A stretch of 64,000 bases of DNA from CAZKAP01 sp964552195 (GCA_964552195.1 CAZKFM010000001.1:186001-250000); one strand, 5' to 3'; counted from the stretch's first letter, positions 33,906-42,022 are shown. Translations and numbers: made by a program. Notes: a model not told the origin generated them from the sequence alone.

Positions 33906-34209
33906 GCTTGGGTCTGACGTACGCTTCACTCAGTACACGAAGTTTGGTCATGACAAGCGGGAATGAAAAATATTGTTGTGAATGCCGGTAAAAGAGGATT
34001 TAAAGGGGAGTTATTAGTGGTGAGACTATCCCTAAACTCAGGGCCTGATCGTTGAATACAGGCCTTTCATCGATGAAAAAACGGCGCGGCAAATTCGCTG
34101 TCCGTACCGCCTTTTTCCGGATTCAGTCAGTGCCCGTCCTAAAAATAATGTAAAATATTTTGGACAATATGTAAAGTATATTATACATTTGTAAAAAATA
34201 TTAGACATC
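33906..34209. promoter_or_regulatory. Divergent spacer between surface cluster and membrane/XRE pair
   Basis: 304 bases without a gene. A terminator-like hairpin lies at 34077-34116 (AAAAA-c-GGCG against CGCC-TTTTT), unexplained because both neighbours start here. The right end is very AT-rich and holds the promoter and repeats described separately. I found no clear promoter for the minus-strand gene at 33905. Confidence 0.45.
34149..34207 (+). promoter_or_regulatory. Promoter with flanking direct repeats and a dyad, upstream of membrane/XRE pair
   Basis: TTG at 34160-34162, 21-base spacer, TACATTTG at 34184-34191: a full Bacteroidota promoter ending 18 bases before the ATG at 34210. A dyad GTATA-T-TATAC (34176-34186) overlaps the -7 box. 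An 18-base direct repeat (TGTAAAATATTTTGGACA at 34149-34166 and TGTAAAAAATATTAGACA at 34190-34207, 15 of 18 identical) flanks it with a 41-base period, about four helical turns. These are likely operators for the XRE protein encoded downstream (inference). Confidence 0.65.
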
Positions 34210-34707
34210 ATGAATTACTTATTTAAACATCAGTACAAGCGAATCTCGGGTTGGATTTTCTACCTGACCATACCGATAGGGCTCTATCTGCTCTTCACGG
34301 ATGGCTTCGATGAAATCTGGGTAACCCGTGTGTTTTCACTCTTCCCTTCCGAAATCAAGATCCTGACCCCACAAACCGAAAATGTAGTTGGCTCGAGAGG
34401 CTATCAGTGGATTGAGAATGGCATCGTCGATGAGATTCTGACATTCGTGATCATTATCTCAGGATTGGTGAACTCGTTCTCCCGGGAACGGGTAGAGGAC
34501 GAACTGATCTCCCGGATTCGGATGGAGAGCCTCACCCTTTCTCTTTACATTAACTACGGCATCTTGTTGCTGGCGACCCTTCTCCTCTTCGAGCTGACGT
34601 ATTTCTACGTTATGGTATTTAATCTGTTTACCGTCTTGTTGCTCTTCAACCTGATATTCAGGTATCGCCTATACCGCCACTACAATTACCAGGATCATGA
34701 AGAATAA
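34210..34707 (+). CDS. Small integral membrane protein paired with an XRE regulator
   Basis: A 165-residue protein with four predicted membrane segments: residues ~13-30 (GWIFYLTIPIGLYLLFT), ~77-92 (LTFVIIISGLVNSF), and two between ~108 and 150 (LYINYGILLLATLLLFELTY onwards). A short charged loop RERVEDELISRIRMESL lies in the cytoplasm. I do not recognise a family. The last 11 bases overlap the start of the XRE gene, so both are translationally coupled; it may control the regulator's activity at the membrane or be the gene it regulates. Confidence 0.8.
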   Translation: MNYLFKHQYKRISGWIFYLTIPIGLYLLFTDGFDEIWVTRVFSLFPSEIKILTPQTENVVGSRGYQWIENGIVDEILTFVIIISGLVNSFSRERVEDELISRIRMESLTLSLYINYGILLLATLLLFELTYFYVMVFNLFTVLLLFNLIFRYRLYRHYNYQDHEE

Positions 34708-34888
34708 TCTGAGAACGTATCGCGTAAAGTTCGGGCTCACCCAGGAGGACCTGGCCCGAAAGATGGAGGTCTCCCGGCAGACGATTAATTCGATTGAGAA
34801 CAATAAGTACTTTCCTTCACTGGAACTGGGACTCAAATTGTCCAGAGAACTGGAGTGCAAAGTGGAGGACCTGTTTAGTCTGGACTAG
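34697..34888 (+). CDS. Small XRE-family helix-turn-helix regulator
   Basis: A 63-residue DNA-binding protein that is essentially one XRE/Cro-type helix-turn-helix: LRTYRVKFGLTQEDLARKME then VSRQTINSIENNKYFPSLEL and a final LECKVEDLFSLD, close to the short YozG-like group. It has no sensor domain. It overlaps the membrane protein gene by 11 bases. Autoregulation through the dyad and direct repeats at 34149-34207 is likely but inferred. Confidence 0.92.
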   Translation: MKNNLRTYRVKFGLTQEDLARKMEVSRQTINSIENNKYFPSLELGLKLSRELECKVEDLFSLD

Positions 34889-34908
34889 GAGTATGCCCGA
34901 AGAATGAT

Positions 34909-35682
34909 CTATTTCGCCTCCCTGAGAGCCTGGGCGTAGGCGTTGGGAAGTATGCTCCCTTCCACGGCGCCTGCGGCCTTTTCGACCTCATATTCGAAGC
35001 GGACAAATTCCACCTCGATGCTGTTGTGATCGTTGCGGGTCAGCCTTTCATTCAGTGTCAGGATCACGTAACATCCCCTGGGATCGCCGTCCTTGGGCTT
35101 ACCCACAGATCCGATATTGATGGCATGCCGATATACCTCCCTTCCGTCTTCCTCGTCGATGAGGATTTTGTGATAGGGCTTGTGGGTATGGCCGAAGCAC
35201 ATAATATCGGCTTCGGCATCCCTCAGTATCCTAAGCATACTGCTGTCGGCCCGGTCCTCGAACAGGTATTCGTTAATTCTCCTGGGGCTTCCGTGAACCA
35301 GGAGAAGCTTGGCCTTTTCCTCGTTCAGCTTGTAGTCCAGGTGGATATGTGCGGGCAGGGATCTCAGATAGGCACGTTCGGATTCTCCAATATGTTGGTT
35401 GGTATAGGAAATGGACACGCTGCCGTTCTCCTTTTCTATATCGGACTTGTAAGCGCACCCGCAATCATCACTCTTTCGGCCTATGCCATAGTCGTAATTA
35501 CCCGCTATCGTCGGTATTTGACGCTTGCGGATTTCCTGAATTACTTCATTGGGCCAGATGTTATAGCCTACCAGGTCTCCCAGGCAAAAGATGGCATCGG
35601 CTTGTTTGTCCTGGATGTCATCAAAAAACGCGTGGAGTGCGGGCAAATTCGCGTGTATATCGGAAAAGAGAATGATTTTCAT
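34909..35682 (-). CDS. Calcineurin-like metallophosphoesterase
   Basis: A 257-residue phosphoesterase of the YfcE/MPP type. Metal-binding motifs in order are FSDIHANLPAL (residue ~5), CLGDLVGYNIWP, AGNYDYGIG, LVHGSPRRI and FGHTHKPYH, followed by NIGSVGKPKDGDPRGCYVIL. Note Tyr-Asp in place of the usual GNHD motif, a variant seen in this subfamily. The substrate is unknown. It is convergent with the XRE gene and lies 33 bases downstream of the DUF6428 gene in the same direction. Confidence 0.88.
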   Translation of the reverse strand: MKIILFSDIHANLPALHAFFDDIQDKQADAIFCLGDLVGYNIWPNEVIQEIRKRQIPTIAGNYDYGIGRKSDDCGCAYKSDIEKENGSVSISYTNQHIGESERAYLRSLPAHIHLDYKLNEEKAKLLLVHGSPRRINEYLFEDRADSSMLRILRDAEADIMCFGHTHKPYHKILIDEEDGREVYRHAINIGSVGKPKDGDPRGCYVILTLNERLTRNDHNSIEVEFVRFEYEVEKAAGAVEGSILPNAYAQALREAK

Positions 35683-35715
35683 AGTTCGGTATTCTTTGTT
35701 GACACAGGTTTTAGT

Positions 35716-36189
35716 CTAGCAGCACCCACTTCCGGGCTCGCATCCCTTTTGCGTACCGTAAGTCAGGTCTGCCAGAGATCGTCTTTGCTTTTCAATTGGG
35801 ATCCCGCATTTATCCTTGGCGAGGCAGTCTGTTTGCGTGGAAAGTAGCAGGAATTCAGTGCCGTCAAAAGCGAGACGATACCTCTTTATGGTATCTCCCT
35901 GGTATTCTACTTCTACCTCGGCATCGGGTAAATTCAGCAGGGATTCGGACAATCCGATAATATCAAGAAGCTTACGAGATTGGAGTCGGTGATCGTAGTC
36001 CGAGGCCGTCCAGAGTTGAAAACTCACTGAGGTCTCATGTCTCAGAGTGCCCCCGCAGTCGATATAGTCCTTGACTACCTTTCCGACTTCAGTTATGTGA
36101 AAGTGCTCGGGGACCCTTTCACCGGACGGAAGCCTGAATGTAACCGCGTCTATGCTCCCGAGGGCGTCTTTTACCTGAGTTAATTTCAT
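35716..36189 (-). CDS. DUF6428-like protein of the ArsR locus
   Basis: A 157-residue soluble protein I associate with the DUF6428 group found next to ArsR regulators in Bacteroidota. Features: RLPSGERVPEHFHITEVGKV near the N-terminus, CGGTLRHETSVSFQLWTASD, and a cysteine-rich end (DCLAKDKCGIP and the terminal CEPGSGCC). The C-terminal Cys pair resembles a thiophilic metal site. It lies 38 bases downstream of arsR, so it is probably co-regulated. Function is unknown; an arsenic/thiol-metal role is inferred from context. Confidence 0.7.
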   Translation of the reverse strand: MKLTQVKDALGSIDAVTFRLPSGERVPEHFHITEVGKVVKDYIDCGGTLRHETSVSFQLWTASDYDHRLQSRKLLDIIGLSESLLNLPDAEVEVEYQGDTIKRYRLAFDGTEFLLLSTQTDCLAKDKCGIPIEKQRRSLADLTYGTQKGCEPGSGCC

Positions 36190-36227
36190 TCTATATAGTT
36201 TATGATGCTTAGATAGGAATATTTGAG

Positions 36228-36560
36228 CTAGCAGCAGTCGCCGTCTGCAGCGACGTCTTTATCCAGGAAGGAATGTAAAGCGTTCCTCATCCGTTCCCAG
36301 TTTTCCGAATCGATGCAATAACAAACACTGGTTCCTTCCACGTTGCCCTTGATCAACCCCATGTTTTTAAGCTCTTTGAGGTGTTGGGAAATCGTGGGTT
36401 GCGCAAGGCCGACAACTTCAACCAGCCCGCCACAAACGCAGGATTCCACCTTGAATAAATGCTGCAGTATGGCCACACGGGCCGGATTCGACAGTACTTT
36501 CCCGAACAGGGCGATTTCGTTTTGAGTGGTAGAGAACAGGTCGGTTTTTGCCAGGCCCAT
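36228..36560 (-). CDS. arsR: ArsR/SmtB family metal-responsive repressor
   Basis: A 110-residue winged-helix repressor. The helix-turn-helix is GLAQPTISQHLKELKNMGLI. Cysteines Cys41 and Cys43 (ESCVCGGL) match the As(III)-binding CVC motif of ArsR at the start of the recognition region; further pairs are Cys80/Cys82 (SVCYC) and a terminal Cys109-Cys110. It should dissociate from DNA on binding arsenite or antimonite, or possibly another thiophilic metal. Two palindromic operators lie in the 203-base divergent spacer. No arsenite pump, arsM or acr3 gene is in the window. Confidence 0.88.
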   Translation of the reverse strand: MGLAKTDLFSTTQNEIALFGKVLSNPARVAILQHLFKVESCVCGGLVEVVGLAQPTISQHLKELKNMGLIKGNVEGTSVCYCIDSENWERMRNALHSFLDKDVAADGDCC

Positions 36561-36575
36561 AATGGATTTTATTTT

Positions 36576-36591
36576 ATTGCAATATTACGAT
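36576..36591. promoter_or_regulatory. ArsR operator 1
   Basis: Imperfect palindrome ATTGCAATATTACGAT centred on AATATT, 15 bases upstream of the arsR ATG. Its reverse complement matches operator 2 at 36661-36676 except for one base. Autorepression of arsR is expected. Confidence 0.6.
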
Positions 36592-36660
36592 TAATATACG
36601 AAAAACCTATACTGTTCTTCGAATATAACGGAGTTCCTAAAAAAAATGCGGAATTATTTT

Positions 36661-36676
36661 ATCGTAATATCGCAAT
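36661..36676. promoter_or_regulatory. ArsR operator 2
   Basis: ATCGTAATATCGCAAT, nearly the reverse complement of operator 1, 85 bases from it (start to start) and about 88 bases before the divergent gene at 36764. Its place suggests that the divergent gene is also under ArsR control. Confidence 0.55.
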
Positions 36677-36763
36677 ATACAAATATTGTAGTAAGAAGAT
36701 CTGAAGGTTTGAAATATTTCGGACCTATATCATCGTAACATAGCATTAAACAAATACAATGAG

Positions 36764-37378
36764 ATGAAAATGAGAAACACGATCACAACACTAGTGCTTT
36801 TAATCGCAGTCAGCGCTTTATTCGAACAAAGGCTGGACAGGCAGGCCAGGAAATCCGTAGAATCCTTGATGGAGTCCTTTGAAAACATGGAGCCTGAAAA
36901 AGCGAACCGAATTAACGTTTTGGCCAGAACGATTTATGAGAAGTCAAGAAATGAAGACACAAGAGCGATTCAATTCGTTTCTACGGAGGGAAATCATTAC
37001 GATTTGCAGGCAGCGGTTTGGTTTCGTGCCGGGCTGCTTTATCGGGGTATGAAATGGGATAACGTGTTTATTACCCAGGCCCTGGAGCCGGAAACGGCCT
37101 GGTCCATTAGTAATTTCGATTCTTACGGTTTCCTACCGGATAAAACGGCGAGTGCCGATGGCGGAATTGTAATTGATTACGGATCGGGTACCTGGCACAT
37201 ACCTCTCCGCACATCAGCCGAGAGGAATAAAGAAAAAGTAATAACCGTCCACCTGACAAGCAGCGATCTGGAAGAGGATGGTTGGCAGGGAGAAGCCCTG
37301 CGAACCGACGAGCAGCACCTGGCTACGGATGTGCTTTATCTTTCATTCAGGCTAAGCAATCTGCTGCAACTCGAGTAA
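36764..37378 (+). CDS. Exported or membrane-anchored protein of unknown function, divergent from arsR
   Basis: A 204-residue protein. The short N-terminal hydrophobic stretch (ITTLVLLIAVSALF) after MKMRN could be a signal anchor. The rest is soluble and charged, with DTRAIQFVSTEGNHYDLQAA, LYRGMKWDNVFITQALEPET and a C-terminal TDVLYLSFRLSNLLQLE. I recognise no family. Gene composition is slightly AT-richer at the start. Its shared spacer with arsR, containing two operators, suggests metal or thiol-stress control, but the function is unknown. Confidence 0.65.
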   Translation: MKMRNTITTLVLLIAVSALFEQRLDRQARKSVESLMESFENMEPEKANRINVLARTIYEKSRNEDTRAIQFVSTEGNHYDLQAAVWFRAGLLYRGMKWDNVFITQALEPETAWSISNFDSYGFLPDKTASADGGIVIDYGSGTWHIPLRTSAERNKEKVITVHLTSSDLEEDGWQGEALRTDEQHLATDVLYLSFRLSNLLQLE

Positions 37379-37389
37379 GTCAAATCCGG

Positions 37390-37746
37390 TTAGGCTGCGC
37401 CCAGAGCCTTCTTGCCTTCTTCTACGACCTTTTTTGCATTGCCGATGAAGATCTGATCATCCACGATCAGAATGGGGCGCTTGAGAAAAGTATAGTGTTC
37501 GAATATGTATTTGCGGTAGTCGTCTTCGGTCAGCACCTTATCGTTGAGTCCGTATTTGCGGTAAAGCTGGGAGCGCCGATTAAACAGGCTCTCATAGCTT
37601 CCGCTTAGGCGGTGCAAAAGATTCAGCTCTTCCTCGTCGACGGGTCTGCTCTTGAGTTCGCGGACTTCGACTTCTTCGCCCGGGGCCCACTCGGATACTA
37701 TTCGCTGGCAGGTCTTGCAGGTGGCGAGGTGATAGATACGTTTCAT
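37390..37746 (-). CDS. ArsC/Spx family thioredoxin-fold protein
   Basis: A 118-residue protein of the ArsC/Spx/YffB family. The N-terminal CxxC motif is YHLATCKTCQRI (Cys10, Cys13), followed by RELKSRPVDEEELNLL, SGSYESLFNRRSQLYRKYG and the RPILIVDDQIFIG segment. The CxxC pair is more like Spx or YffB-type proteins than arsenate reductase, which usually keeps a single N-terminal Cys. It may be a redox or transcription-related protein; an arsenate reductase role with the nearby arsR cannot be excluded. Convergent with the orphan gene at 36764. Confidence 0.8.
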   Translation of the reverse strand: MKRIYHLATCKTCQRIVSEWAPGEEVEVRELKSRPVDEEELNLLHRLSGSYESLFNRRSQLYRKYGLNDKVLTEDDYRKYIFEHYTFLKRPILIVDDQIFIGNAKKVVEEGKKALGAA

Positions 37747-37780
37747 AGGGTCAAAAATACGGTGCCAGTGGGATCAAAAA

Positions 37781-37815
37781 AAGCCCGGCGCCTTCCAAGG
37801 CGCCGGGCTTTTCTG
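37781..37815 (-). terminator. Terminator of the treT gene
   Basis: Perfect inverted repeat AAGCCCGGCGCCTT (37781-37794) with AAGGCGCCGGGCTT (37797-37810). On the minus strand the stem is followed by TTTTTGATCC. It lies 19 bases beyond the treT stop, upstream of the ArsC-like gene. Confidence 0.9.
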
Positions 37816-37828
37816 CGCAAAAACCATA

Positions 37829-39310
37829 TCAGGCCTCGTCCTGCACCTCGACCAGATTGCAGGAGAGCACATCCAGCCATTTGAGCAGCTGGCTGAAGAG
37901 CGTGAACTCCTGAATAACCCGGATTTGTCCGTTGAATCCCCACTTGTCCCTCTCCTTGGGGTTGTGAAGCATGTTTTTCAGGGTGCTGCTCAGGGCGATG
38001 ATATCGGTCGGGTCGTAGTTGATTCGGCCGGTTCGGTAATCCTGAACCTGAAACTTGAGTCCGGCGGCACCGGACACTAGTACGGGCTTGCGCTTCCACA
38101 TGGCCTCGGTGGCTGTCAGACCGAAACCTTCCTGTATCGAATTCTGGACGATTACACTGGAGGCCCGCTGTATGGCGTTGACCATCAGGGCATTTTCCTT
38201 AAGACTGTGAAGGGGAAGCAGTAGTATGGCGATGTCTTTCTGCAACTTCTCATCCACACTCTGGTAGATGTCGGTCAACTCCTGGAGTACGGCCTTGCCT
38301 TCGGGATCGTCCGATACGAAGGCCGGATCCGGACCGGCCATAATGAGCAGCGACATGGTGATTCTCTTGTATTCGAGGCTCTCAGGGTCTCCGGTTTCCT
38401 CGATCTCTTTTTTCATATGGATAAAGGCTTCCATGAGCTCCTTGAATCCCTTGAGGCGATCCCAACGGGATATTTGCGTTACCAGAGGACGGTAAATCAT
38501 ATCCAGGTTTTCCGGTGAGTTTACTTCGCCAAAGCTTCCATCGGCCTGCACCCGCCGGGCCTGATGCTCGTAGGCATCGTACAGAATTCTCTTGTCGTTT
38601 TCTATAATGCCCGACTGAAACAGGATGCCGGTAATCTTATGGAGCTGAAGCGAGCGATTTTTATGACTCAGCGGATCAATGGCGGGTGGAACGATACTGG
38701 TTTTATCCCGCAGTTCAAGCGGCACGTATTCCGGAAGGCTGAAGACGAAATGATCGTAATCCCTCATGTACTTGTGAAGGAATTCCCAAACCTTTCGTGT
38801 AATCGGGGTCTCGCGGTCTAGGCCAATGTGGCAGCGCCAGATCAGACCGACGTTTCGTTCAGCCTTGATCATGGGTCCGAGGGGCATGGGCTGGGGGTCG
38901 TGGATCACCACCAGGTCTCCATCCTTGATGCGCTCGAGGGCGCCGGGAAGGTTTTCCAGGTTCACGTTTTCATATGCGGTGCGCTCCTCCTCTGTGAAAT
39001 CCCCATTACCGCTTCCATGTATGGCATTGTGGACGCGTTTGGTAATGTCGAAAAAGGCAGGGTCATGGGCCTCGATCACCAGCCATTCGATGCGTATCCC
39101 GAGTTCGCGGAGTATGCGCATCTGGCTGGGTAGCATCTCAGCCACCCCACCGCCTACCGCTGTAGAGTTTACCATCCACAGGGTGCGCCCTTCGAGTTTG
39201 TCCAGAGGCTTCTGCACCTGGTCCATGAAGTTCAACACGGAATTGTAGAGGGAGGCATAGGCCTTGTAATCGTCTATGCGCGCCCCCATTTTAATGTCGA
39301 TTTGTTGCAT
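37829..39310 (-). CDS. treT: Trehalose glycosyltransferring synthase-like GT4 enzyme
   Basis: A 493-residue cytoplasmic GT-B glycosyltransferase close to TreT, which makes trehalose from nucleoside diphosphate-glucose and glucose, and to retaining trehalose phosphorylases. Signatures are LWMVNSTAVGGGVAEMLPSQ, the VVIHDPQPMPLGPMIKA segment, IWRCHIGLDRETP, and the C-terminal nucleotide-sugar site IVQNSIQEGFGLTATEAMWK followed by PVLVSGAAGLKFQV. It is a single gene with its own terminator; no other trehalose gene is in the window. Whether it makes or degrades trehalose cannot be told from sequence. Confidence 0.82.
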   Translation of the reverse strand: MQQIDIKMGARIDDYKAYASLYNSVLNFMDQVQKPLDKLEGRTLWMVNSTAVGGGVAEMLPSQMRILRELGIRIEWLVIEAHDPAFFDITKRVHNAIHGSGNGDFTEEERTAYENVNLENLPGALERIKDGDLVVIHDPQPMPLGPMIKAERNVGLIWRCHIGLDRETPITRKVWEFLHKYMRDYDHFVFSLPEYVPLELRDKTSIVPPAIDPLSHKNRSLQLHKITGILFQSGIIENDKRILYDAYEHQARRVQADGSFGEVNSPENLDMIYRPLVTQISRWDRLKGFKELMEAFIHMKKEIEETGDPESLEYKRITMSLLIMAGPDPAFVSDDPEGKAVLQELTDIYQSVDEKLQKDIAILLLPLHSLKENALMVNAIQRASSVIVQNSIQEGFGLTATEAMWKRKPVLVSGAAGLKFQVQDYRTGRINYDPTDIIALSSTLKNMLHNPKERDKWGFNGQIRVIQEFTLFSQLLKWLDVLSCNLVEVQDEA

Positions 39311-39513
39311 GATTATGTCTTAGAAAGGAAAGAGAAGTTAACAAAAAGACATGAAAAACTTTATGACATCGTACAGAAACCTCTGGCGTGTTAGAGCTAA
39401 GGCGGGCAGCGTTGTCTTGATAAACAGACGTCTCCGCGTGTTAGCCCATGGGAAGTGGGATTATTCGTAATACCCGAACGAATCCCTGTACTTTTATGGC
39501 AAATCGAAGCGAC

Positions 39514-39981
39514 ATGGATTTTCATAACCTCATTTGCCTGCAGAATCGAAAGATCTTCTACAGTTTTCTCAAAGAGCTTCCCAGAGATCAGCTGGTGGCT
39601 ATTCCGAAGGGCTTTAACAATTCCATTTGGTGGAATGTGGGGCATGTCATGGTAACCCAGCAGCGCCTGGTATATGGACTCAGCGGGTTGGAAATTGAGC
39701 TGGACGAGTCATGGTTGGCGGAATTTGGCAAGGGAAGTCGTCCCGATGGAAAAGATCCGGGGGACCAGCGGGTGGCCGAACTTCAGGCCTTGTTGTTTTC
39801 CACTGTGGAAAAGACACAGGCCGACCTCGAGGCGGGACGTTTCTCGGGCTTTACGGAGTACATGACTACGCCCAAGGTTCCCCTGAGGAGCGTGGAGGAT
39901 GCACTCGCCTTCAATTGTTATCACGAGGGATTACACCTGGGTTCCATACTCGCGCTCAGGCGGGCTTTAGGGATCGCCTAA
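39514..39981 (+). CDS. DinB/YfiT-type four-helix metal-binding protein
   Basis: A 155-residue DinB-superfamily protein. His residues expected to bind a divalent metal lie in NVGHVMVTQQRL and NCYHEGLHLGSILALR; the family core HxxxH-like end is clear. DinB proteins include thiol transferases (bacillithiol, mycothiol), but this is not resolved here. ATG 39514 (MDFHNLICLQNRK) gives the usual start of the first helix; the frame is open 22 codons further upstream with an alternative ATG at 39496. Confidence 0.82.
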   Translation: MDFHNLICLQNRKIFYSFLKELPRDQLVAIPKGFNNSIWWNVGHVMVTQQRLVYGLSGLEIELDESWLAEFGKGSRPDGKDPGDQRVAELQALLFSTVEKTQADLEAGRFSGFTEYMTTPKVPLRSVEDALAFNCYHEGLHLGSILALRRALGIA

Positions 39982-40769
39982 AAGGCCCCCCGATAGGAAT
40001 CTTTAAGGAAGCGGGCAGCCTCGGAATAGGGTATTATGGCCGTTACGGGACCATCCATGGCCGATGAGATTTCGCCCTGCTGATAGAACAGCACTACACC
40101 CCGGCTGCCTAAACCAATGGTTTCAGGCAGTACAAAACGATTTCCCAGGAAGATAAAACCCGACTCAACCAGGCTGTCGGAGGGGTCCAGGTCCTGGTCG
40201 TTCCGGAAATACTTTTCGGCTGTGCTCACGAATTCCTCATTGATGTAGAGCACCTCGTCTATATCTACTTCACGTCCACGCTGCACATCAAAAGTGAGCA
40301 GGTGATGGTAATCATTGCCATGGGCACCTCCCGTATTGATGTTAAAGGCCATATGGAGACCGATCAGTTTCGAGCTCTTGTGCAGAACGGTACCTTCGAT
40401 ATCCGCCACCCACTTGACCTGTTCATCGCTGAAACGGCGATTCATCTTCCTGTTCTGGGCATCGAATGAGGCTATGGCCTCTTCCACCGTGCTCGCCAAT
40501 CCGCTTTCCTGCAGGGTAAGGGCCTCGATGATCTCTTCCCGTATGCTCCGATCCATGGCCTGTTGGAGAGGGGATTCTTCCAAAAGCTGGGGATAGCGAA
40601 CAGTAATATGTGCGCAGTCCGGGCAGATTTCGCCGGATAAGACGATGGTTTCGAAACCTTCCTGTCGGTTATCTTCCTCGCAGCCGATTAGGCTCAGGGC
40701 AATAATCAGGACAAGTTGTATCACCCCCGACCTCAAGAATTTACGGTATGTGGTGCTGCCTGCTTTCAT
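39978..40769 (-). CDS. DUF3298/DUF4163-type lipoprotein
   Basis: A 263-residue lipoprotein. The signal ends at LIIALSLIGC, a good lipobox. The body shows the DUF4163 region with HITVRYPQLLEESPLQQAMD and the DUF3298 (RsiV-like) part with NINTGGAHGNDYHHLLTFDV and VVLFYQQGEISSAMDGPVTA. The domain also forms the extracytoplasmic part of the lysozyme-binding anti-sigma factor RsiV, so ligand or lysozyme binding is possible but unproven. Its stop overlaps the end of the DinB gene by four bases, tail to tail. Confidence 0.88.
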   Translation of the reverse strand: MKAGSTTYRKFLRSGVIQLVLIIALSLIGCEEDNRQEGFETIVLSGEICPDCAHITVRYPQLLEESPLQQAMDRSIREEIIEALTLQESGLASTVEEAIASFDAQNRKMNRRFSDEQVKWVADIEGTVLHKSSKLIGLHMAFNINTGGAHGNDYHHLLTFDVQRGREVDIDEVLYINEEFVSTAEKYFRNDQDLDPSDSLVESGFIFLGNRFVLPETIGLGSRGVVLFYQQGEISSAMDGPVTAIIPYSEAARFLKDSYRGAF

Positions 40770-40828
40770 GGTTCGGTTTTGTCCTGTAAATGTAGCATTT
40801 TATAGCCTGGGATTACTTCCGGATGAAG

Positions 40829-40836
40829 TACCTTTG
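40829..40836 (+). promoter_or_regulatory. -7 box of the transsulfuration gene
   Basis: TACCTTTG, an exact TAnnTTTG match 26 bases before ATG 40862. It lies inside the longer open frame beginning at 40823, which argues for the later start. No TTG sits at the expected -33 position. Confidence 0.5.
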
Positions 40837-40861
40837 GCAAATTGACAAATCCAAGTTTCTT

Positions 40862-42022
40862 ATGTCGGACGAATCAAAACTGCACTTCAATTCCCTGACC
40901 ATCCACGGGGGTCAGGAGCCGGATGCGGCCTATGGTGCAGTGATGCCGCCCGTTTATTTTACCTCGACCTATGCCCAGTCCTCTCCCGGGCAGCATAAGG
41001 GGTATGAGTATTCCCGTTCGGCCAATCCTACCCGGACTGCTCTGGAACGCAGTCTGGCCAGTATCGAAGGGGGAGCTCACGGACTGGCATTTGCCAGCGG
41101 ACTTGCTGCCATAGATGCGGTAATGAAGCTGCTGAAGCCCGGAGACGAGATTATATCGACCAACGATCTTTACGGAGGTAGCTATCGCATCTTCAAGCAG
41201 CAGTTTGAAGATTTCGGGCTGGTCTTTCACTTCGTGCCTATGTCGGATTTGGAGGCTGTGCGCGAGAAGATCAACGAAAAGACCAAACTCTTGTGGGTGG
41301 AGACCCCGACCAACCCGCTCATGCGGGTTATCGACATAGAGGGCATGGCGGCGATAGCCCGACAGCACGATCTGTTGCTCGCGGTAGATAATACCTTTGC
41401 CACTCCCTACATACAGCGTCCGCTCGAGCTTGGGGCAGATATAGTGATGCACTCGGCAACCAAATACCTGGCAGGCCACAGCGATGTTGTCGCAGGTGCC
41501 CTGGTCGTCAGGGACAGCCAGCTGGCGGAGAAGCTATATTTCATACAAAATGCCTCGGGAGCGGTACTCGGCCCCATGGACAGTTTTCTGACCTTAAGGG
41601 GCATCAAGACCCTTCATGTACGTATGCAGCGACACTGCGAGAATGCGGCACAAATCGCCCAGTTCCTGAAGTCTCACTCCATGGTAAGTGAGGTCTATTA
41701 CCCCGGCTTTCCCGATTCCGCTGGTTACGAAACGGCTCGCAGGCAGATGAAGCATTTCGGAGGAATGATCTCCTTTATACCCGCCGGGAGGACCTTCTCC
41801 CTGGCCAGGAAGATCGTGGAAAACCTTAGCGTATTCACCCTGGCGGAGTCTCTGGGCGGAGTGGAGTCCCTCGCGGGACATCCTGCCAGCATGACCCACG
41901 CGAGCATTCCGAAGGAAGAACGCGAAAAGAACGGGCTGCACGATGCACTGATCCGCTTGTCTGTCGGCATAGAGGATGTGGTAGACCTGAAGTCCGATCT
42001 CAACCGGGCCCTTAGTCAATAA
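40862..42022 (+). CDS. metB: Cystathionine gamma-synthase/lyase family PLP enzyme
   Basis: A 386-residue PLP-dependent transsulfuration enzyme. The family signatures are ANPTRTALERSLASIEGG, FASGLAAIDAVM, WVETPTNPLMRVIDIE, the PLP lysine in HSATKYLAGHSDVVAGALV, and the C-terminal SLGGVESLAGHPASMTHASI. Cystathionine gamma-synthase (MetB) and gamma-lyase cannot be separated confidently; the name is by similarity of length and motifs. ATG 40862 was chosen because a promoter -7 box lies inside the longer frame. It is 17 bases upstream of gdhA. Confidence 0.88.
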   Translation: MSDESKLHFNSLTIHGGQEPDAAYGAVMPPVYFTSTYAQSSPGQHKGYEYSRSANPTRTALERSLASIEGGAHGLAFASGLAAIDAVMKLLKPGDEIISTNDLYGGSYRIFKQQFEDFGLVFHFVPMSDLEAVREKINEKTKLLWVETPTNPLMRVIDIEGMAAIARQHDLLLAVDNTFATPYIQRPLELGADIVMHSATKYLAGHSDVVAGALVVRDSQLAEKLYFIQNASGAVLGPMDSFLTLRGIKTLHVRMQRHCENAAQIAQFLKSHSMVSEVYYPGFPDSAGYETARRQMKHFGGMISFIPAGRTFSLARKIVENLSVFTLAESLGGVESLAGHPASMTHASIPKEEREKNGLHDALIRLSVGIEDVVDLKSDLNRALSQ

